The notes: generated by a model not told the origin, from the letters alone. Numbered from the stretch's first letter, positions 35,501 to 43,822 are shown. The stretch: 64,000 bases of DNA from UBA5189 sp035631615 (GCA_035631615.1 DASQIK010000066.1:1-64000), one strand, 5' to 3'. A program made the numbers and translations.

Positions 35501-35996
35501 TGTCCGCGAGCGCGGTGTCGGCAGACGTCTTTCGCGCGTCCGCGGTCTCGCCTTCGACGATCGCGGACGGCGCATACGGCTGCCCGATCCGATCGAGCAG
35601 GTCACGGAATGCCTCGCGATCCTCGGCCATCCGGATCGCCTCGAGCGGCGTGCCCAGCAGCCTGACACCGTAGCGCTCGAGGACGCCCGCCCGGGCGAGG
35701 TCCATCGCGAGGTTCAGCGCGGTCTGCCCGCCGAGCCCGGCCAGCAGCCCCTCCGGCCTCTCGCGGGCGATGACGGCCTCGATGGCCGGGACCGTGAGCG
35801 GCTCGAGGTAGACGGCGTCGGCGACGTCCACGTCGGTCATGATCGTGGCGGGGTTGCTGTTGACCAGGATCGTGCGCACGCCCTCCGCGCGCAGCGCGCG
35901 ACACGCCTGCGTGCCGGCATAGTCGAACTCGGCCGCCTGGCCGATCACCACCGGCCCCGACCCGATGATCAGCACCGACGCCGGCTTGACCGTCAT
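32511..35996 (-). CDS. carB: Carbamoyl-phosphate synthase large subunit
   Basis: 1161 residues in the duplicated ATP-grasp layout: first half begins VLIIGSGPVVIGQAAEFDYAG, second half VIGSGPVRIGQGIEFDYCA. Each half has its ATP-grasp motifs and NPRxSR loops (EVNPRVSRSSALASKATG and EVNPRASRTVPFMSKVTG). A C-terminal MGS-type allosteric domain starts near ALVSIADRDKP. It makes carbamoyl phosphate for pyrimidines and arginine using ammonia from CarA. About 90 residues longer than the E. coli protein, mainly in the linker and tail. The ATG overlaps the small ORF upstream by 4 nt. Confidence 0.97.
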   Translation of the reverse strand: MTVKPASVLIIGSGPVVIGQAAEFDYAGTQACRALRAEGVRTILVNSNPATIMTDVDVADAVYLEPLTVPAIEAVIARERPEGLLAGLGGQTALNLAMDLARAGVLERYGVRLLGTPLEAIRMAEDREAFRDLLDRIGQPYAPSAIVEGETADARKTSADTALADIGLPAIVRPAFTLGGTGGGIVETEEAYRERIRAGLRASPIGQVMVERCLVGWQEIEYEVMRDADDTCIAVCSMENVDPLGVHTGDSIVVAPVQTLPDQVHQRLRSAALAIIRALGVEGGCNVQFALSPDSTEYAVIEVNPRVSRSSALASKATGYPIARVAAQIAIGRRLAEIPNVITGTTVAAFEPALDYVVVKLPRFPFDKFPGADRSLGSQMKATGEVMAIDRTFGAALNKALRGLEQAGAGPLAEDAAWAPTLDYLAAVLAGDPEDDAPIRYFDDAGEACESTRFAQRSAAPIVLRRFVLPSDSRLWRVLALLRRGVPEEAIQVATGIAPWFLAEMGRNVALEAEIRGMGERLVGAGRAGALPDPDAAALLATAKRFGFGDEDIATLASVPARAVRDARLVLGLRPGYAMVDTCAAEFAAETPYFYATYAAAGSAPEAPPVPRPAALVIGSGPVRIGQGIEFDYCAVKAAGTLRDLGWSAVMVNSNPETVSTDFDASTRLYFEPLDEESVESLIGAEGPESLPAMVAYGGQTPLNLAAPLAAAGVELLGSDLEAIDQAEERTRFSALLDRLGIPQPEGGMARSIEEALTLADRIGYPVIVRPSFVIGGLAIDFCYSPEDLVRQLAAATVVDPDRPVRIDRYLEGVEVDVDAVADGDRVLIPGLLEHVERAGVHSGDSVGMFPPQTVSAVDQELIVATMRRVVLALGARGLVNAQFIVREDGIYLIEVNPRASRTVPFMSKVTGVPMVDLAVRIALGDNLANLGWPDGLLAPPQFVAVKAPAFSTAKLKGVDPSVGPFMQSTGEVIGINGDPRVALAKALRGASLLPPRPRLGPDDPRPIALVSIADRDKPLLPRLAAALDTAGYAIAATEGTRATLAALGYASEPVARLASAESEAAGIPDMIGRIESGRVRLVVNTPTPRSGPVRDAAEIRHAAIAEGVLCLTAIETAIAAAEALDPAVVDRISDVRSLAEWVPGPRVDRSSEVGARQHGT

Positions 35997-36112
35997 GCCG
36001 GGAGCCCCGCCAGGCAGTCACGGACCTCGTGCCGGCTCCGCGGCCGGTGGACGACCGTCGTCGGTGGCAGCTGCGCGATTTCCAGGAAGCTCACCGTGTC
36101 CGCCCGGTTCAC
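35993..36112 (-). CDS. 39-aa ORF coupled to carA and carB
   Basis: A GTG start at 36112 overlaps the carA stop as GTGA, and its own TGA overlaps the carB start as ATGA. The reading frame therefore fills the whole carA-carB gap with a 4-nt overlap at each end. The product begins VNRADTVSFLEIAQLPPTTV and ends RDCLAGLPA. It is mixed hydrophobic then basic (HRPRSRHEVRD), with no membrane helix. Both junctions having the same coupling geometry as this genome's ordinary operons argues for translation; a purely coupling function without a stable protein is possible. Not recognised. Confidence 0.55.
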   Translation of the reverse strand: MNRADTVSFLEIAQLPPTTVVHRPRSRHEVRDCLAGLPA

Positions 36113-37326
36113 GACGCCGCGCAGGCCGCGACGAATCGGTCGAATACCGCCAGCGCATCCAGCGGTCCCGGCGCGCCCTCCGGGTGGTACTGGACGGTCT
36201 CGATCGGGAGCTCGGCATGGCGCAGGCCCTCGACCGACGCGTCGTTGAGGTTGACCTGGCTGACCCGGAAGCCGCTGCTCCGTGGCAGCGTCTCGCCAAC
36301 GACCTGGACCTCGTGGTTCTGCGCGGTCACGTGGACGAACCCGGTGTCGACGTCGCGGACGGGGTGATTCGCGCCGTGGTGCCCGAATCGGAGCCGCCGC
36401 GTCTCCGCGCCAGCCGCGCGCCCCACGATCTGGTGCCCGAGGCAGATCCCGAGCAGCGGCCGGCCGTCGTCGATCACGGCCTGCGCCAGCGCGACCGGCC
36501 CGGCCAGCCGCGCGGGATCCCCGGGTCCCGGCGAGAGCACCACGCCGGCGACGTCGCTCGCGAGCACCTCCGCCGGGCTTGCCGTGTGCGGGAGCACCCG
36601 CACGCGCAGCCCGCGCCGCCGCAGGCTGCGCACGATGTTCGCCTTCAACCCGTAATCCACGATGGCCACGAGCAGGCCACCCTCGCCCATCCCGATCCCG
36701 GTGGGCGCCGTCGCCGACACCTGGGCGACGAAGTCCTGGTCCTCCCAGCGCGGCACGGCCCGCGCCCGCTGGCTCGCGGCCAGCCGGTCCAGCGCGCCCG
36801 GCTCCAGGATCGCGCCGCGCAGGCTCCCGTTCGAGCGGAGATGGCGCGCGAGCGCGCGGGTGTCGACGCCCGCGATCGCCGGGATTCCGTTGTCGCGCAG
36901 CAGCCTCGCGAGCTGGCGCGCGTCCTCGAGGACCGCGGCCGTCGCATTCGCGACGACAAGCCCGCGCAGCCATGGCCGCGTCGACTGGTCGTCGGCGAGG
37001 AGCCGGCCGTAGTTGCCGATCAGCGGGTACGTCATGACCACGACCTGGCCGGCATACGACGGATCGGTGCAGACCTCCTGGTAGCCGGTCTGGCTCGTAT
37101 TGACGACCAGGTCACCACCGCTGTCCACGGGAGCGCCGAACGCGACGCCGTCGAAGATCGAGCCATCCTCGAGCGCCAGCAGCGCCGGCCCGAGATCGCC
37201 GATTCTCGGATCGACGAGCGCGCTGGCACGCGGTGACGGCGAGGCGCGGATTGCGGAAACGGGAAGCTCGACCTGCGCGCTGTCAGCGCGGCGAAGATCG
37301 CCGCCGATGGTGCCGGGCACGGCCAT
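36109..37326 (-). CDS. carA: Carbamoyl-phosphate synthase small (glutaminase) subunit
   Basis: 405 residues: the CarA N-terminal domain (about 45-185, LEDGSIFDGVAFGA) and a class I glutamine amidotransferase domain with nucleophile LGICLGHQIV and the QYHPEGAPGP His/Glu pair. It hydrolyses glutamine and channels ammonia to CarB. The first 40 residues (to LVDPRIGD) are extra. The ribosome site GGAAAGGAGA precedes ATG 37326, and two PyrR-type hairpins abut it on the 5' side, so pyrimidine control is expected. Confidence 0.96.
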   Translation of the reverse strand: MAVPGTIGGDLRRADSAQVELPVSAIRASPSPRASALVDPRIGDLGPALLALEDGSIFDGVAFGAPVDSGGDLVVNTSQTGYQEVCTDPSYAGQVVVMTYPLIGNYGRLLADDQSTRPWLRGLVVANATAAVLEDARQLARLLRDNGIPAIAGVDTRALARHLRSNGSLRGAILEPGALDRLAASQRARAVPRWEDQDFVAQVSATAPTGIGMGEGGLLVAIVDYGLKANIVRSLRRRGLRVRVLPHTASPAEVLASDVAGVVLSPGPGDPARLAGPVALAQAVIDDGRPLLGICLGHQIVGRAAGAETRRLRFGHHGANHPVRDVDTGFVHVTAQNHEVQVVGETLPRSSGFRVSQVNLNDASVEGLRHAELPIETVQYHPEGAPGPLDALAVFDRFVAACAAS

Positions 37327-37338
37327 CGGGTCTCCTTT

Positions 37339-37380
37339 CCGGCCTCACGGAACCGGTTCGCCGGCCTCACAGGACCGGCC
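37339..37380 (-). promoter_or_regulatory. Two tandem PyrR-type RNA binding loops in the carA leader
   Basis: Read on the minus strand, GGTCCTGTGAGGCC (within 37361-37380) fits the published PyrR binding-loop consensus (RUCCNGNGAGGY) at every position, and its flanks pair CCGG with CCGG. A second copy, GGTTCCGTGAGGCC (within 37339-37356), differs from the consensus at one position and forms the same hairpin. They lie 22 bp apart and the nearer one touches the carA ribosome site (37331-37340). I see no terminator between them and the gene, so translational control is more likely than attenuation. Confidence 0.65.
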
Positions 37381-37424
37381 ATCAAGGGTTCGTCAGAGGG
37401 TAGCAGGCAGGCTACCGTCGCGGT

Positions 37425-38516
37425 ATGCAGCTGACCCGCGAACGGGCCCGCCAGATCGCGGTGATGGCCCAGCAGCTCGACGCACGACAGCCGGCGGACA
37501 TCCTCGAGGTCGTCCGACATCTCGGTTCGATCCAGATCGACCCGATCGCCGTCGTCGCGAGGACCGAGCACCTCGTCCTGTGGACGCGACTCGGGCGATC
37601 GTTCGACCCGGCGGAGCTCACGCGGCTCCTGGACGAGCGCCGATTGTTCGAGCATCGGGCGTTCATCTACCCGATCGAGGACTACCCTCTTCTCCGCCCG
37701 GCGATGGAGGTCTGGCCCGCCGGTCCGGGTGAATGGCGCAAGCGAGCCCGGACCTGGCTCGAGGTCAACGCCGCGTTCAGGGACTATGTGCTCGGCGAGC
37801 TCGGCGCGCGCGGGCCGCTGCGCTCGCGCGAGCTCGAGGATCGGTCCGTGGCGGATTGGCAATCGCGCGGCTGGACGCACCAGCGCAACGTGACCCAGCT
37901 GCTCGAGTTCCTGTCGGCCAGGGGCCTTGTCGCGATCTCGGGCAGGGACGGCAACGAGCGGGTGTGGGACCTCGCGGAGCGGGTCCTGCCCGTCGATCTG
38001 CCGCGGATCGCGATGGACGAGGCGACCGGGATCCGGGCGCGCAGGCGGCTACGGGCCCAGGGCATCGTCCGTGTCGGCTCGTCCGACGACGTCGGCGACA
38101 ACGGCGTGGACGTCTCGATCGAGGGTGTCCGTGGCCGATGGCGGGCCGAGCCGGAGCTGCTGGAGCGCACGTTCGAGGGCCGCACCGCGATCCTGTCGCC
38201 GTTCGACCGGCTCGTCTACGACCGTGGGGTCACGGAGGCGATCTTCGGGTTCGACTACAAGCTGGAGATCTACGTCCCGGCCCCGAAGCGACGCTGGGGC
38301 TACTACGTCCTGCCGATCCTGTACGGCGACCGGCTGGTCGCGCGCGTCGACGCGCGGGCGGACCCAAGGGCCGGAATCCTGCGCGTCGCGACGCTCCATC
38401 TCGAACCGGACACAACCGAGGACGACGTTGCGGCCGTGCGCGCGGAAATCGACGAGCTCGCCGGATGGCTGGCGTTGGCCTCGGTCGAGGTCGAACGGGT
38501 GGTGCCGGCGTTGTAA
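37425..38516 (+). CDS. YcaQ-like DNA glycosylase (winged-helix, crosslink repair)
   Basis: 363 residues of the HTH_42/YcaQ/AlkX family that unhooks interstrand crosslinks. The QID motif carrying the catalytic residue (GSIQIDPIAVVART, about 36-49) is present, as are HRAFIYP, the winged-helix core (about 120-190) and the C-terminal SPFDRLVYDR and FGFDYKLEIYVP blocks. ATG 37425, divergent from carA. A GGTAGC/GCTACC hairpin (37399-37416) lies just ahead of the start. Confidence 0.88.
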   Translation: MQLTRERARQIAVMAQQLDARQPADILEVVRHLGSIQIDPIAVVARTEHLVLWTRLGRSFDPAELTRLLDERRLFEHRAFIYPIEDYPLLRPAMEVWPAGPGEWRKRARTWLEVNAAFRDYVLGELGARGPLRSRELEDRSVADWQSRGWTHQRNVTQLLEFLSARGLVAISGRDGNERVWDLAERVLPVDLPRIAMDEATGIRARRRLRAQGIVRVGSSDDVGDNGVDVSIEGVRGRWRAEPELLERTFEGRTAILSPFDRLVYDRGVTEAIFGFDYKLEIYVPAPKRRWGYYVLPILYGDRLVARVDARADPRAGILRVATLHLEPDTTEDDVAAVRAEIDELAGWLALASVEVERVVPAL

Positions 38517-38583
38517 CGACCCTGTACGCCGCACGGCGGGGCGTGCCGACCAGGGTTCTGGGCGGATCGGCTATCGATGAGGG

Positions 38584-39105
38584 ATGTCCAGGCCGTCTCG
38601 CGCCCCCGATGGATCGGTGACCGGGGTCGCATCCGGCAACCTCGGCACCGGAACCGCCCTCGACGACACGCAGGTCTACGCAGTCGACGCGTTGACCACG
38701 GTGCAGCCGGAGCCCGCGCCATCCGCGCCGGCCGTGCCGGCCCTCGCGCCGGCCGCGCCTGCCACGGCGCCTGCCTCGCCTGCCACGGCGACCGTGCCTG
38801 CCATGCCGCCCGCGCCTGCCCGCGCGGCGGCCGAGCGCGTTCGCGGGCGATCGGTCACGACCGGCGGCTACCCCGTCGGGATCCTCGCGACAGCCGTGGC
38901 GGTGCTGCTCGTCGTGGCCGCGGTGCTCGTGATGCGCGGCGGCGGCCTGGCCAGTGGCGGCAGGCTCGGATCAGGCGCCGCCGGAGCGCAGTCGTTCCCG
39001 CCCATGCCGAGCGTCGGCGCCGTGACCACGGCTGCGCCACTGCCGACATCCGGCCCCGAGGCCAGGGGCAAGCACCACGGCCACGGCCACGGCGGCGGGG
39101 ACTGA
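38584..39105 (+). CDS. Single-pass membrane protein with Ala/Pro-rich linker and His-rich tail
   Basis: 173 residues: a polar N-terminus, a long Ala/Pro linker (about 40-85), one membrane helix (about 100-118, GILATAVAVLLVVAAVLVM) and an external tail ending HHGHGHGGGD, a possible metal-binding end. No enzyme domain. 65 bp upstream of the large secreted protein, on the same strand. Function unknown; the linker composition is typical of wall-spanning stalks. Confidence 0.6.
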   Translation: MSRPSRAPDGSVTGVASGNLGTGTALDDTQVYAVDALTTVQPEPAPSAPAVPALAPAAPATAPASPATATVPAMPPAPARAAAERVRGRSVTTGGYPVGILATAVAVLLVVAAVLVMRGGGLASGGRLGSGAAGAQSFPPMPSVGAVTTAAPLPTSGPEARGKHHGHGHGGGD

Positions 39106-39170
39106 TCGTCACACGCAGTACTTCGGCCGGGCGGCCAGGCGAAATCGGCGCCTCGACGCGCCACTGATCG

Positions 39171-41885
39171 ATGGCTACGATCGCCGGCATGACCCGGCGC
39201 TCGGCCCCGAGCTATCGCGGCCTGCTCGCCGCGGCGGGGGCGCTGGTCGTCGTCGCCGCGGCGTGGTCGACAGCGCTGCTCATCGCACCCCGGCCATCCA
39301 CGAGCCCGGCGACGCCCGCCGGCGCGGCTGCCGGCCCGCACATCGCCCCGACGCCGGGTTCGTCGGTTCCGTTCGATGTCCGGCAGCTGCCCCAGCTCTC
39401 GGCGAAGAGCGGTCACGACCGGGACAAGCTCCGCGAGAAGCATGCCCCGGACGCCCATCCTGTCGGCACGGCCGCGTTCGCGCGGATCGGCTCGGGGCTC
39501 GGCGGGCCATCGGTCCCCGCGCCACCGACCGATACCTCGTTCGAGGGCCTCGCCTACAGCGACACATGTGGTCCGTCGCAATGCGGCGACGGGCATCCGC
39601 CGGACACCAACGGTGACGTCGGGCCGACGTACTACATCGAGGTCGTCAACACCGCGATCGGCATCTTCGACAAGTCGACCGGCAGTCGCGTGGCGGCGTT
39701 CACGTTCGACGCGTTCATGAGCCGGGGCAGCTTCGGGAACCTGTGCGACACCGACAACTTCGGGGATCCGGTCGTCCTGTACGACACGTTCCAGGACCGC
39801 TGGTTCATCACCGATTTCGCGTTCCAGGTCGATCGCTCGGGCAACATCGTCAACCCGCCCGGTTCGTTCCAGTGCATCGCGGTCTCGAAGTCGGGCGATC
39901 CCGTCTCGGGCGGCTGGAACTACTACTCGATCCACCTCACGGACGGCCTTCAGGACTATCCGAAATTCGGAATCTGGCCGGACGGCATCTACATGTCGGC
40001 CAACATGTTCGACTACTCGGCGGCGGGGAGCTACCACAACGTGCGCGTGTGGGCGCTCGACAAGGCCAGGATGTACGCGGGCCAGGCGGCGTCGGTGATC
40101 ACGTTCGATGCGCCGGCGACCGTCGTCCAGGGCGGGACCCTGTGCGACGTGTTCACGCTCCTGCCGAGCGACGCGCGTGCGCAGACAGGGACGCCTCCAG
40201 CCGGCCGCCCGAACCTGTTCGCGTCGACCTGGTGCCCGTCCAACGGCGTCCTGGTCTGGAAGTTCCACGTCGACTGGACGACGCCCGGGAACTCGACGTT
40301 CACGGGTCCGACGACGTCCTCGACCGGCTCCTCATGGTCCCCCGGTCCGGACCTCGTGCCGGCGAAGAACGGCAATGACGTCGACACCCTCGGCTCGCGG
40401 ACGATGGCCCAGAACCACTACACCAACCTCAACGGCGTGGAATCGCTCTGGGACTCGCACACCGTCGCCGGCGCCGACGGCACGCAGGCCGCGGTGCGCT
40501 GGTACCAGGTGCCGGTCACCGGCGGCACGGTCGGCAGCGCGCTCCAGGCATCGACGTTCAACCCCGACACGGACAATCGGTTCATGCCCAGCGTTGCCGT
40601 GGATCGGCTGGGCGACATGGCGATCGGCTACAGCGTCGCCAGCGCCACGCTGTACCCCTCGATCCGGTACGCAGGCCGCCTTGCCGGCGATGCCGCCAAT
40701 GCGATCACCCAGACAGAGGCGACGCTCATCGCCGGCACCGGGGCCCAGACCGGCAGCTGCGGCGGCGGGCCATGCGAGCGCTGGGGCGACTACTCGGCGA
40801 TGACGCTCGACCCGAACGGATGCTCGTTCTGGTACGCCAACGAGTACTACACCGACCTCAGCCTCAACGACCACACCCGGATCGGCTCGTTCCGGTTTGC
40901 GGGCTGCACGGACGTCCAGCCGTACTCGCTCGCCCCGGCGGTCGCGAGCGCCTCGGCCGGGCAGGGCAAGGTCGCGAGCTACACGATCAACATCACCCGC
41001 TCGAGCTTCGCGGGAACGATCGCGTTCAGCGCCTCGGGGCTGCCGCCCGGCGCTAGCGCGACATTCAGTCCGAACCCATCGAGCGGCTCCTCGGCAGCCC
41101 TCAGCGTCACGACATCGAACTGCGGCACGGTCACCCCGCGGGGCACGTACGCGATCACGGTCAAGGGCACGTCGGGCGGGCTGACGCAGTCGACATCCGT
41201 CTCGCTGACGGTGACCAACAGTGCTCCGACGCTGTCGACGCCGGTCGCCACGCTCTACGGTGGCACGACGCTGGGGTCGACCACCGCCCGAGTGACGACG
41301 TCGTGGTCCGCGTGTGACGCGGACGGGATCAAGTCGTACGTCCTGCAGCGCCAGGTCAATGGCGGCGCGTGGGCAGGTGTCTCGCTCCCGACCGCGACCA
41401 CGACGGCGATCAACCAGGGGTTGACCTTCGGCACGACCTACCGCTTCCGGGTCGTGGCGACGGACAAGACCGGAGTCGCGACCTCCTACGTGTACGGCTC
41501 CTCGTTCAAGCCGATCGTCAGCGACAACACGAGCACGGCGATCAGGTACGCGGGCTCCTGGGGCACGGCGACGTCCGGCTCGTACTACGGGGGCCACGCT
41601 CGCGACGCATCCGCCGCCGGGGCGTCAGCGACGTTCTGGTTCACTGGGTCGAGCGTCGCCTGGATCACGTACAAGAGCACGGGCCGCGGCTCGGCCACGA
41701 TCTACGTCGACGGGGTGCTCCGAGCGACCGTGAGCCTGTACTCGACCACGACCACCGCGAAGGCACAGGTCTACGCGTTCAACTGGGCGACCAGCGGCTC
41801 ACACTCGATCAGGATCGTCGTCGCCGGCACCGCGGGCCATCCGCGCGTCGACGTGGACGCGTTCCTGCGGCTTGCCCCGGGCTGA
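39171..41885 (+). CDS. Large secreted multidomain protein
   Basis: 904 residues. A signal/anchor helix (about 18-38) is followed by a catalytic-looking or propeller-like domain of about 500 residues with repeated aromatic/Asp-rich strands and paired cysteines (SDTCGPSQCGDG; GSCGGGPCERWGDYSAM). Then come an Ig-like repeat (about 585-680, SAGQGKVASYTINI), an Fn3-like domain (about 690-780, SWSACDADGIKSYVLQRQV) and a C-terminal jelly-roll-like module (about 790-904) ending VDVDAFLRL. The N-terminal domain resembles large exported proteins annotated only as hypothetical. ATG 39171 is used; ATG 39189 (MTRRSAPSYRG) is an equally good start. Confidence 0.7.
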   Translation: MATIAGMTRRSAPSYRGLLAAAGALVVVAAAWSTALLIAPRPSTSPATPAGAAAGPHIAPTPGSSVPFDVRQLPQLSAKSGHDRDKLREKHAPDAHPVGTAAFARIGSGLGGPSVPAPPTDTSFEGLAYSDTCGPSQCGDGHPPDTNGDVGPTYYIEVVNTAIGIFDKSTGSRVAAFTFDAFMSRGSFGNLCDTDNFGDPVVLYDTFQDRWFITDFAFQVDRSGNIVNPPGSFQCIAVSKSGDPVSGGWNYYSIHLTDGLQDYPKFGIWPDGIYMSANMFDYSAAGSYHNVRVWALDKARMYAGQAASVITFDAPATVVQGGTLCDVFTLLPSDARAQTGTPPAGRPNLFASTWCPSNGVLVWKFHVDWTTPGNSTFTGPTTSSTGSSWSPGPDLVPAKNGNDVDTLGSRTMAQNHYTNLNGVESLWDSHTVAGADGTQAAVRWYQVPVTGGTVGSALQASTFNPDTDNRFMPSVAVDRLGDMAIGYSVASATLYPSIRYAGRLAGDAANAITQTEATLIAGTGAQTGSCGGGPCERWGDYSAMTLDPNGCSFWYANEYYTDLSLNDHTRIGSFRFAGCTDVQPYSLAPAVASASAGQGKVASYTINITRSSFAGTIAFSASGLPPGASATFSPNPSSGSSAALSVTTSNCGTVTPRGTYAITVKGTSGGLTQSTSVSLTVTNSAPTLSTPVATLYGGTTLGSTTARVTTSWSACDADGIKSYVLQRQVNGGAWAGVSLPTATTTAINQGLTFGTTYRFRVVATDKTGVATSYVYGSSFKPIVSDNTSTAIRYAGSWGTATSGSYYGGHARDASAAGASATFWFTGSSVAWITYKSTGRGSATIYVDGVLRATVSLYSTTTTAKAQVYAFNWATSGSHSIRIVVAGTAGHPRVDVDAFLRLAPG

Positions 41886-41909
41886 CGCGGCGCTCGGCGA
41901 GCCCGCCGC

Positions 41910-42020
41910 CTAGATGTGATTCACAGCAGCGTTGTTGACAAACGAGCGCCTCTGGTCGCGCCAGATGGCAAGACGCCGATGGCGGCTTTGGTCAGCAACG
42001 TGAGTGGGAATCACACCTAG
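41910..42020. repeat. 111-bp element with 30-bp imperfect terminal inverted repeats
   Basis: Left end 41910-41939 (CTAGATGTGATTC...GTTGTTGAC) and the reverse complement of 41991-42020 (CTAGGTGTGATTC...GTTGCTGAC) match at about 23 of 30 positions by hand. The core has its own small hairpin (TCTGG/CCAGA). It sits between convergent genes; the right end supplies the stop codon of the small membrane protein gene. Either a MITE-like insertion flanked by CTAG or a large bidirectional terminator. Confidence 0.55.
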
Positions 42021-42220
42021 ATCGGCTCGCGGCTGCCGCTCGGGAACGCGCAGTATTGCCCGATCGACTGCGGGTCGGACAGGATCACGACCTGACCGCC
42101 GCGATCAACGCACGCCTGGCGAGCCTTCTGCACGCGCCCGTTGAAGATCGCGACGCCGAGCACGATCGCGGCGGCGATCACGATCACGGTCAGGATCGCG
42201 GAACGGTACGTCGCCCACAT
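42017..42220 (-). CDS. 67-aa single-pass membrane protein
   Basis: 67 residues: one membrane helix (about 7-27, AILTVIVIAAAIVLGVAIF), then RVQKARQACVDRGGQVVIL and a second Cys near the end (QYCAFPSGSREPI), so a disulfide outside the membrane is possible. ATG 42220; a start 9 codons earlier is open. The stop codon lies within the inverted-repeat element at 41910-42020, so the original C-terminus may have been altered. Unrecognised. Confidence 0.5.
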   Translation of the reverse strand: MWATYRSAILTVIVIAAAIVLGVAIFNGRVQKARQACVDRGGQVVILSDPQSIGQYCAFPSGSREPI

Positions 42221-42283
42221 CGCGACCGATGGTAGGGCCACGCACACCGCCGAACCGCACCCTGGCGGATTCCCTGGCTTCCG

Positions 42284-43564
42284 TCATTGGACGCGGGCTC
42301 GGGTCTGGGAGTATTGCCCGCCCTGCCCCGGCCAACGGATCGTCCAAACCGAAACTGGCTCGACGGGCACCAGGCAGGGATCGACGCCTCCGATGCATGC
42401 GCTCCTCGCTGGCCAATCGTGCGTATTCAACGGCCGGATCCAGAAGTCGGCGACGACACCGACCACAAGGAGCGCCGCGAGGGCCACGGCTGCGGCCCGG
42501 CGCCGGTGCGCGATTGCCAGGACCACGACGGCGCCGACGATCAGGCCAGGAACGTAGAAGTAGTGCTCTCCGGCCACCGGCCCGAGGAGCGTGTGGTACG
42601 TGTTGATCGACCCCTCGAGGACAGCAGCCACCGACGCCACCCATACGTAGCCAAGCACGAACAGCCACCGGCGCGGCAGGTCTCGAACGGCGAAGACCAG
42701 CAATCCTGCGATCACCACGGCGACGACGGCGATGACCGGCGGCGTCGCAATCAGCGTCGTGATCCGCGCGCCGAGGATCGGCTCCACGACGGCGCGGACG
42801 GCGACCACGCCGGTCGCGTCGTACAGCGTTCCGCCTCCGTGTGGCTCCCGTGTCGAGGTCAACAGCAAGGTCAGCTGGACCGCTGCCGCGATCGTGGTGA
42901 TCGACGCCGTGGCGACTCGCCACCGGCTCCGGTTGGCGACTGCGGCGGCGACGTGGAGCGGAGCGATGAACAAGCTGGCAAGGCCACTCATTGCGGCGAG
43001 TGCCAACGCGCAGAGCTCGATGACGCGGCGCTGACGCGAGCTCGGTTCTGGCGCGATCGCGGCCGCGATCAGGAACACGTCGAGGAACCACTGCGCATAC
43101 GTCATCGAACCGATCAGCTCGGCCGTGCCCGGAGCGACGATGACGAGGGCCGCGAGCGCGAGCCGCGTCCGCTGGTTGGGAATGATCGCGGCGAGGCGGC
43201 CGCTCGCGAGATAGCACGCAACGGCGACCGCGATTGCGATCGCCGCGAGGTTCGCCACGAGTGGCGCGAACTGGATCGGCGGGACGCGCTCGAGAAGCGC
43301 GATCAGGCGCGGAACGACGTGCAGATAGCCCTCGTAGGGCCGCAGCACGCCGTCGAGCGGCGATCCGAAGTAGGTACCAAGGAAGAAGGTCTGCCCGTCC
43401 TCGACTCGGAACTCCGGTGTCAAGAGGATCTGCGGCCGGCGCGCCACTAGCAGCACGGCCCCGGCAATGGCAACCGCGACCAGATTGGCGGGACCCTGCC
43501 ATCGATCAGTTGCCGTCCGTAGCGCGCTGGCATCGGGAGGTATGGGAGGCGCCTGCTGCGACAT
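42284..43564 (-). CDS. Polytopic membrane protein, GT-C glycosyltransferase-like
   Basis: 426 residues with about 10-11 membrane helices. The first external loop carries an acidic pair (RVEDGQTFFLGTYFGS) followed by PYEGYLHVVPRL. Acidic residues at this place are typical of polyprenyl-phosphate-dependent GT-C glycosyltransferases. Start ATG 43564 (MSQQAPPIPP); the frame is open 20 codons further. Last chromosomal gene before the integrated element. Confidence 0.6.
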   Translation of the reverse strand: MSQQAPPIPPDASALRTATDRWQGPANLVAVAIAGAVLLVARRPQILLTPEFRVEDGQTFFLGTYFGSPLDGVLRPYEGYLHVVPRLIALLERVPPIQFAPLVANLAAIAIAVAVACYLASGRLAAIIPNQRTRLALAALVIVAPGTAELIGSMTYAQWFLDVFLIAAAIAPEPSSRQRRVIELCALALAAMSGLASLFIAPLHVAAAVANRSRWRVATASITTIAAAVQLTLLLTSTREPHGGGTLYDATGVVAVRAVVEPILGARITTLIATPPVIAVVAVVIAGLLVFAVRDLPRRWLFVLGYVWVASVAAVLEGSINTYHTLLGPVAGEHYFYVPGLIVGAVVVLAIAHRRRAAAVALAALLVVGVVADFWIRPLNTHDWPARSACIGGVDPCLVPVEPVSVWTIRWPGQGGQYSQTRARVQ

Positions 43565-43822
43565 GGACCTCGACGCCTCCAACGAATCCGCCAGATTACG
43601 GGCCGCAATCATCGCGCGATGCAACTGCCGCAGATGTCAGCCGCGATCGTTCTCTCGTCCTGCGCTGCCTGGTGGAACGGCTCCGTCGAGGGGGTGGAGG
43701 AGGAGCGCCGGTTGTCATGACGCGTCGTCATGCGGTTGGTACGTCCCTTGCGGCCAGCCGTTATCCGGGGGACCCATGCGCCGCGGCCGAACGGTCGGCG
43801 GCTCGGATGGACGAATGGAGGA

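Noticed and set aside
32064..36248. Very long open frame (about 1390 codons) on the plus strand opposite carB and its flanks
   Set aside because: Arg/Asp-rich composition of an antisense frame in GC-rich DNA; carB on the other strand is complete and unmistakable.
37339..37378. Guanidine-II (mini-ykkC) riboswitch as explanation of the tandem hairpins
   Set aside because: Loops are not ACGR on the transcribed strand; the PyrR loop consensus fits far better and the gene is carA.
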